Of a stretch of 23,771 nucleotides of DNA, positions 19,030 to 23,771 are shown in pieces. The stretch's first letter is position 1. Each line of letters starts with the position of its first letter. The DNA comes from Rhizophagus sp. LPA8_4_AMF (lineage: Eukaryota > Glomeromycota > Glomeromycetes > Glomerales > Glomeraceae). Both the position numbers and the translations under genes were made by a program. The notes under the pieces were generated by a model, which worked only from the letters and a program-made list of their open reading frames with translations, was not told where the DNA came from and did no database searches. The stretch lies in the NCBI GenBank assembly GCA_021464525.1, contig JADRCO010000991.1:1-23771 (forward strand), read 5' to 3'.

Positions 19030-20244
19030 CTAAGAAGGAAATAGATGCTAGAAAAGGTAACTTTAGAGAATTCCTTTTCTTATATTTTGTAATAAATCTA
19101 AAGTATTTTTCATAGATCTGGAAGATTATTGAGAAAATGGTGCAGAAGAGCAGAGTCGCAAAGAAAGTTTATGAGCAATTTCTTCTGCCATACAAGTAAG
19201 TCTCAAAAGTTTGGCTTCCGCTTCCTTTTATGCATGACATAATGTTGATGCCTGTTCTTTAATGCATATCAGGAGAAACAATCAAATTATCTGCAGCACC
19301 AATTGTTCATAACCAATGATTGTAAGTTTGAATGGAACCACAACCACCATAGTTGCCCCAGAGGATGCTCTCTGTTACCTCTACATGATTAATTATCTCC
19401 TCTTAAAGAACCTCTATATGATCAACCATCCTCTCCCAAAGAAAGATCCCAAGAAAAAGAAAAAGGAATTCACATACCTGAGACAGGTGAAATTTCTTTT
19501 TTGGCATCTCGAACAATTTCATCAATGAATAATTATAATGGTGAGTCAAAACAGACATTCAACAATCAATGTCTTGAAAGTCAAATCAAGTAAAATTATA
19601 GCCGTTGTGTTTGGTGTATCAATTTCAGAGCAGAAAGAAAGAATTAGCTTTAATCCAAAAAAGGAACGACCAACACCTTTTTCCTCAGGAACAAGATGGA
19701 GAAGTGATTCAAAGATAAAAAAGTGGATATTCATGAATTGTGCAGAGACGAATGGTTGGATATCTTTATGTCTGTTCAGACCAGATCTCCCAATAAAATC
19801 TTGAACAATATCAATTCACTTGAAAGAAATAAAGTTGCCATGCACAAATTGCCAAGCTTGTCAGAATTGGTTGACGCAACCAAGAATAAACGTGGGTACC
19901 GTGAACTCCAACCAAAACATGAATGATTAATAGATCAAGAAAATAAGGAATATTTTAATGATGAATATGGTATCACCAATATTAATCCATTGCTTGAAGA
20001 TAATTATGGAATGTCTGTTTTGTTTTTAAATGGCCGTGGTATTCTGTTTGAATGGTGTGAATTTACACAAGACATGTACATTTTGGGAATTAATGAAATA
20101 GAAGGTTTTGCAAACATTCTCTACCATCCAGAAAAGAGATGTATCATTATAAAAGACACTGGTGAGGTGATACCTGATTTTGAACTTAAACACCAAGCAG
20201 AAGAGTCGGTAAAAGCTGTATTAACTAATTTAGAAAAAGGGTGA
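19030..20244 (+). pseudogene. Multi-exon pseudogene of an unidentified repeated family
   Basis: Four exon-like blocks share one frame across GT-AG introns: 19030-19056 (open frame from 19032), 19116-19195, 19273-19589 and 19634-20244, with introns of 59, 77 and 44 bp. The frame is broken by TGA at 19130, TGA at 19172, TAA at 19390, a shift in the A-run at 19717-19722 and TGA at 19924. The protein is hydrophilic at first (ENGAEEQSRKESL; SPKERSQEKEKGIHIPETGE). After the shift it becomes a compact domain: VDIHELCRDEWLDIF, LPSLSELVDATKNKRGY, NYGMSVLFLNGRGILFEWCE, GFANILYHPEKRCIIIKDTG. I recall proteins with this last block as a repeated Rhizophagus family without known function. An 11-residue tandem duplication (PLHD-stop-LSPLKE, then PLYDQPSSPKE) lies at 19378-19443; the stop is a CAA to TAA change in copy 1. 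An upstream exon is likely missing or further left. Confidence 0.65.
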
Positions 20245-20706
20245 AATAAGAAAGATTGATCAGGTTGATAACTGCACCTTTACATATATAAAGCTTTTTT
20301 CTTTTCTTTAGATAGGTTAAATATATTTTGCTTAAATGAATAACAAAGACTACATCTTTTACTTTTGTCTTGAATAAGTTTTAATTTACCTGCAGATTAG
20401 AAATATAACCTATAAGAACAAATTAAATATCAATTATGTGAGTATATGACATCATTACGCAAATTAAATGCTATAAATTATTTATGTTATAAACATTTTA
20501 TAATACTTACTTTTTCACGACACGTGCTTACCAAATCCTTCAGCGATATTTAACATATTAATTATTATGATCAATAAAGAATAAACACATTATCATGCGT
20601 AAAAATGAAGCCCAATTTGGTTGGGCAAGATTTTATATATTTTTCGTCAAGTATTATATGAAAATGTGCAAGTAAAAAATAAATTTAAAAATGATAAAGA
20701 AGCAGG
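20245..20706. other. Non-coding AT-rich stretch
   Basis: This lies between two converging pseudogenes. AATAAA-type sequences occur (for example near 20578) but cannot be tied to a transcript. Confidence 0.45.
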
Positions 20707-21916
20707 TATAGTGAGGCTAATCTATTCCCTAAATTCTAAGATGACTTTCCCATAAGATTGTCTGTTGATCTCACCCTTTTTATTTCTCTCTTTGTCTACG
20801 TCAAGAGCTGAGTCCAGCTTCTGCGCGACTGCGCCTTCTCTAATAATCATGCAATATGCCCAAGAACTCTGTCTTTCAACCTTATCTTCTGTACTCTCAG
20901 TACCATACATAACTACTACCGGCTTTGACAGCTTAAATGACAGCTTCCCTTAATTAACTAGCGAACATCCAAAAAATACCACTTTTCCGCATCTGTGATG
21001 ATCCCAAAGGTCTTTCCAGTAAAAGCATCTCCCTCTTCCATCTCACTTGCTTTATGCTTATGGTTTGATAAAGCCAATTTAAGTAGTACAGCATTCTGAG
21101 CAATATCCTTAAAAAAATCTTCATCCTTTGCTTCTGTCACACCCAATATTGACTGGTCTGTGTTCATTGGACCTGGGATATTTTTTTATGGTCGAAGTTT
21201 GAACCCTCCCATAGATTTACCCTGGTGACAAAGTATGAGCAAACATACTGTGATTTTGATGCTTCATTTCTGCTGATTGGAATGGACTTGAGATGGGCCT
21301 CCACCTTCCTTCAATTCAATATTAATTGGCATTCATAATTATTCCAAATGAATAAATATTGATCCGTGGTGAAACAGGACATATACTCCTTTTTTGAAAC
21401 ATATGATGATTATATTTGTTGGAGAGAAATCATCAATCTTCTGTGGTCAATTTTGTCAAGATTATATTAACATTTTAGTTGAACATAATGGAAGAATGTT
21501 GCCAGTTCAGTTATAAGATTTTGAAGTATTACTCAGGAAGAATCACCTTCCAGGTCTTTGTACTCACAAGTGAAAGGTGGAAATACTGATAATGAAGAAT
21601 CATCCAACTCACCAAGTCCGTAAAGCTGGAATACTTTTGGGAATGACCAATCTGAGAAAGCTTTTGATGGAATTTCTATGACAATGATAAACTTGAAATT
21701 GTTCTTTGATACAAAAAGCTGGAGCATTTTGCAGAAGTCTTGATCATTCTGAGGTGAGTATCTTTCTTTATCACCACTTATGAATTTTAATACTGCTCCA
21801 TCTTTTTCAAGAGACGGTGGTTCATTTTCTTTGCGTATATATTCCTTGAGGCCTTCGAGAGTCACGTTTCTGATATCTATATTCCACTTGAATCCATTCA
21901 TTCGTTTCAGGCTCAT
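20707..21916 (-). pseudogene. PB1-like / crinkler-type repeated gene, multiply frameshifted
   Basis: Pieces in order on the minus strand: (1) 21916-21533, a PB1-like domain, residues about 11-80 (WNIDIRNVTLEGLKEYI, then VLKFISGDKERYSPQNDQDF resembling the acidic OPCA loop), then SKAFSDWSFPKVFQLYG. (2) An in-frame TGA at 21533, after which the frame continues VILQNLITELATFF. (3) 21310-21164 in another frame: SIPISRNEASKSQYVCSYFV. (4) 21167-20958: GVTEAKDEDFFKDIAQNAV and GKTFGIITDAEKWYFL. (5) Frame change to LSFKLSKPVVVMYGTESTED, then another to VLGHIA-stop-LLEKAQ. I recall this block order from intact Rhizophagus proteins. The GVTE-A-K word resembles the E-x-K end of a PD-(D/E)XK nuclease motif, so an ancestral nuclease-like module is possible. 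At least three frameshifts and several stops make it a clear pseudogene. Confidence 0.65.
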
Positions 21917-21998
21917 GATAACTTTGAAGACTGTAATATATTGACGGGTAAGTAAATTTCCACAAAGATACGCTTTCTATGATCTTTCCTACATACCA
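21917..21998 (-). other. Likely intron upstream of the PB1 exon
   Basis: On the minus strand a 3' splice site TATATTACAG ends just before TCTTCAAAGTTATCATGAGC. The frame stays open through it as VFKVIMSLKR, which suits the first strand of a PB1 domain better than starting at the ATG. A donor GTATGTAGG lies about 67 bases upstream. The exon before the donor could not be identified, so the true start is missing or unrecognised. Confidence 0.4.
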
Positions 21999-22274
21999 TA
22001 TTCAGTCTTATGCGAGTTGTTCCCTTAATCCGATACCTCGCTCAAAGTGGTAGTTAACACGAGAAGTTTGACTAAGACATGAATATGTTCCTCAGGAGGT
22101 GAGTTGGAAAAGTACTTCAAAATTTTCTTATTGCTAATAGCTCATCATTGTCCATTATTTTTCTGCCTGAATAAGCATTTTTACCAATTCATGATAATAA
22201 TTATTTTTTGCAATACATCTCATATTTTCTCACGTTAATCCACTATAGAACCCACTTCTAAAATGACCTTTACA
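21999..22274. other. Short region without a supported gene
   Basis: Mixed composition at 21999-22110, probably the 5' flank of the minus-strand pseudogene, and AT-rich after that. No feature could be assigned. Confidence 0.4.
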
Positions 22275-22283
22275 GAGTTTGAC
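22275..22283 (+). repeat. 9-bp target site duplication, left (GAGTTTGAC)
   Basis: Directly abuts the left inverted repeat of the 22284-22939 element and is exactly repeated at 22940-22948. Confidence 0.85.
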
Positions 22284-22939
22284 AACTACCTAGCAACACC
22301 GGCAATTTTTACACAGATGTCACATATCACATAATATTATAAATCACATTCTGGTAATTGATTCGTTTATTCATAAATAAAAATTTTTTTCTCATCGCTC
22401 TTTTTTTTTCTTACTAGTTATAGTTATAAGGTGAAAGGTAGTTATTTTTTACTATTCATAAAAACGTTTTTAATATTTTATTTTTTTTTTACAGAAACAG
22501 AAGAATGTCATTTCATTTTATTTTTATTTAAGAAACGTTTTTACCATTTTTCCTCTATTTATAGTCACTACCTTCCTTATTTTTTTGTTTATTATTTCAG
22601 TTTATGAAGCCTTTATTTATGTTTTTTATTTTTTTCTAGAGAACGCGCATGTATTTTTCTATTTCTTTTAAAGATATTTTTGGTATTAAGTGCCAATAAT
22701 TTTACATTATGATAATAAAATCATTTAAATATAAAAATAAATCCATTTTTTTTATTAAATTCTAACAAGTATCAAAAGTTCAAGTCTTCAAATAAAAACT
22801 TTTTATTTTTATTTTTTAAAATAACGCGTATTTTGTGAAAAAAATTCCAAGACAAAAAATTGTAACATCACAGGCACGTGATTAATATTATGTGATATAG
22901 AACATCTGTGCAAAAATTGCCGGTATTGCTGGGGTAGTT
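22284..22939. mobile_element. Non-autonomous DNA transposon, Mutator-like (656 bp)
   Basis: The two ends are inverted repeats of about 62 bp (22284-22346 and about 22877-22939). They begin AACTACC and share ACCGGCAATTTTT, CACAGATGT and ATATCACATAATATTA, with scattered mismatches and one or two single-base gaps. Both ends are flanked by an exact 9-bp duplication, GAGTTTGAC. Long inverted repeats with a 9-bp duplication are typical of Mutator-like elements; Merlin (8-9 bp) is the main alternative. The interior is T-rich, with AACGTTTTTA-like words and no transposase, so it depends on an enzyme encoded elsewhere. The perfect flanking repeat suggests a fairly recent insertion. Confidence 0.85.
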
Positions 22940-22948
22940 GAGTTTGAC
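22940..22948 (+). repeat. 9-bp target site duplication, right (GAGTTTGAC)
   Basis: Exact repeat of 22275-22283 directly after the right inverted repeat. Confidence 0.85.
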
Positions 22949-22995
22949 GATATCATTACATTACTTCACCTTTAAACAGTAATTTACTATTGATT

Positions 22996-23182
22996 CTTCA
23001 CCTTGGATAACAATCTACATTGGAACTTTTCAATACAATCTGGCCATATCCCCGTTGAAGTTCATCCTGATAAAGTGGAAATTCTATCAGAATCAAAATA
23101 TGTGAAAGAAAGCATCACGTACAAAAAGAGTTTGTTTTGCAGTTTTATTAGTAAAAATGCCCATATTTCTGATGATATCTAG
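22996..23182 (+). other. Open stretch on plus strand, ambiguous coding relic
   Basis: A plus-strand frame of about 60 codons runs from after a TGA near 22993 to a TAG at about 23180. It reads HIPVEVHPDKVEILSESKYV and KESITYKKSLFCSFISKN in part. The minus strand over the same bases also has protein-like runs (NMGIFTNKTAKQTLFVRDAF). Either strand could be the original coding strand; the minus strand would extend the relic at 23179-23426. No domain is recognised. Confidence 0.3.
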
Positions 23183-23426
23183 GTTTTACATCTGGTTATT
23201 ACGTGTAACAAGGTATCTCTCTTGTACAAAAGGGATTGTATGAATACATGGAATAATGACGTAGGATTTCTTACACTAGGCAGACTATATATAAATTTCG
23301 CTTGACTGCCTCTGTCTTCTAATACATTTTGATTGTGCAAAAAAGATCATCCCAGTGTCTCCACTCTTCCATAAATCCAGATTCCCCTTCATAGTCTTTG
23401 ATAAATTCACATAGCCTTCTTCTGTT
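23179..23426 (-). pseudogene. Frameshifted coding relic, unidentified family
   Basis: On the minus strand, frame A (23426-23319) reads LCEFIKDYEGESGFMEEWRH then WDDLF before a stop. The neighbouring frame B (about 23343-23179) continues naturally as NQNVLEDRGSQAKFIYSLPS, VRNPTSLFHVFIQSLLYKRD and LLHVITRCKT, then TAG. The change of frame falls at a run of six identical bases at 23339-23344, so a one-base loss there would explain it. The composition is clearly protein-like and no ATG-started ORF longer than 60 codons spans it, so a simple ORF scan misses it. A plausible acceptor site (GAAACAG) precedes frame A. I do not recognise the family. It is either a pseudogene or a local sequencing error in the homopolymer. 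Confidence 0.5.
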
Positions 23427-23454
23427 TCAGAATTTTCTTGTCATCTGACATATA

Positions 23455-23635
23455 AAGCTCCGCATGAGCCGAGCCAGCTTGCAAGCTGGCTCAAGCTTTT
23501 CAAGCTGAGCTGAGCCGAGCCATGTTTAAAAGGCTTGATGGCTCGCGAGCTGGCTTGAAAAAAGCTCGAGCCAGCAATGGGCTCGGCTCAAAAAGCTCGA
23601 GCCAGAATTTATTCAGCTCGAGCCAGCTCGAGCTT
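23455..23635. repeat. GC-rich GAGCC/GAGCTCG-rich island, probable transposon remnant
   Basis: Dense overlapping words GAGCCGAGCC, GAGCTGGCTTG, AGCTCGAGCCAG in both orientations, including the perfect palindrome CCAGCTTGCAAGCTGG. The left edge AAAGCTC and right edge GAGCTTT are complementary and may be the termini. No target duplication was found. Repeats built from such words are common in non-autonomous DNA transposons of many eukaryotes. Confidence 0.5.
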
Positions 23636-23640
23636 TCATA

Positions 23641-23771
23641 CAAAAAAACGTTACAAAACGTTTTTTGTATAATAATATATTAAAAAAAAACGTTTCGCAA
23701 CGTTTTTTTTCGATACTTTAACAAAAACGTTGCGAAAACGTTTTTTGTATTATAATATATTAAAAAAAAAA
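23641..23771. repeat. 80-bp tandem repeat running off the window end
   Basis: AAAACGTTTTTTGTAT, then an AATATATTAAAA-type tail, occurs at about 23656-23690 and again at 23736-23771 (period 80). Between them are the palindromic words AACGTTTCGCAACGTT and AACGTTGCGAAAACGTT. The array is cut by the window edge. Confidence 0.7.

Noticed and set aside
19538-19804. 88-codon ORF in another frame
   Set aside because: It reads across an inferred intron and out of frame with the exon-linked pseudogene.

Overview
The window looks like accessory chromosomal DNA of an arbuscular mycorrhizal fungus (Glomeromycotina, Rhizophagus-like). What is seen: very AT-rich DNA full of homopolymer runs, large gene-poor gaps, small GT-AG introns, and short GC-rich islands that turn out to be small transposons. 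What supports the placement: two intronless F-box/leucine-rich proteins of about 475 residues and broken copies of PB1-like/crinkler-type and other repeated families, which are of the kind greatly expanded in that lineage. The placement is from recalled family features, not from a search.

Layout. 1-410: two tandem 192-bp copies of a gene fragment. 410-3080: AT-rich DNA, then two tandem repeat arrays. 3066-3470: an exon-like scrap and a small minus-strand ORF, facing each other. 3471-6336: non-coding, with one minisatellite and one GC-rich inverted-repeat island. 6337-7740: two hAT-like miniature transposons, each with 8-bp target duplications; the second sits inside an older GC-rich repeat. 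7741-9850: mostly non-coding, with two doubtful ORFs. 9851-16228: two full-length F-box paralogues in head-to-head orientation, 3.5 kb apart, with repeats and a T/A-tract palindrome between them. These two are the only clearly intact genes.

From 17.2 to 23.4 kb the window is a gene graveyard. It holds (i) a possible P-loop NTPase fragment, (ii) a duplicated minus-strand coding relic, (iii) a multi-exon pseudogene of an unknown family at 19030-20244, (iv) a minus-strand PB1-like pseudogene at 20707-21916 with several frameshifts, and (v) a minus-strand relic at 23179-23426. A 656-bp non-autonomous element with inverted repeats of about 62 bp and a perfect 9-bp target duplication (Mutator-like) lies between (iv) and (v). 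The window ends in a GAGCC-rich island and an 80-bp repeat that runs off the edge.

Functionally, the F-box pair would serve as substrate receptors of SCF ubiquitin ligases. One copy has lost the tryptophan and proline that its paralogue keeps in the F-box. No operon-like or defence-like system is visible, and no RNA gene or CRISPR array was found. I did not find a convincing undescribed system; the most useful signals are the transposon boundaries and the hidden pseudogenes that a plain ORF scan misses.
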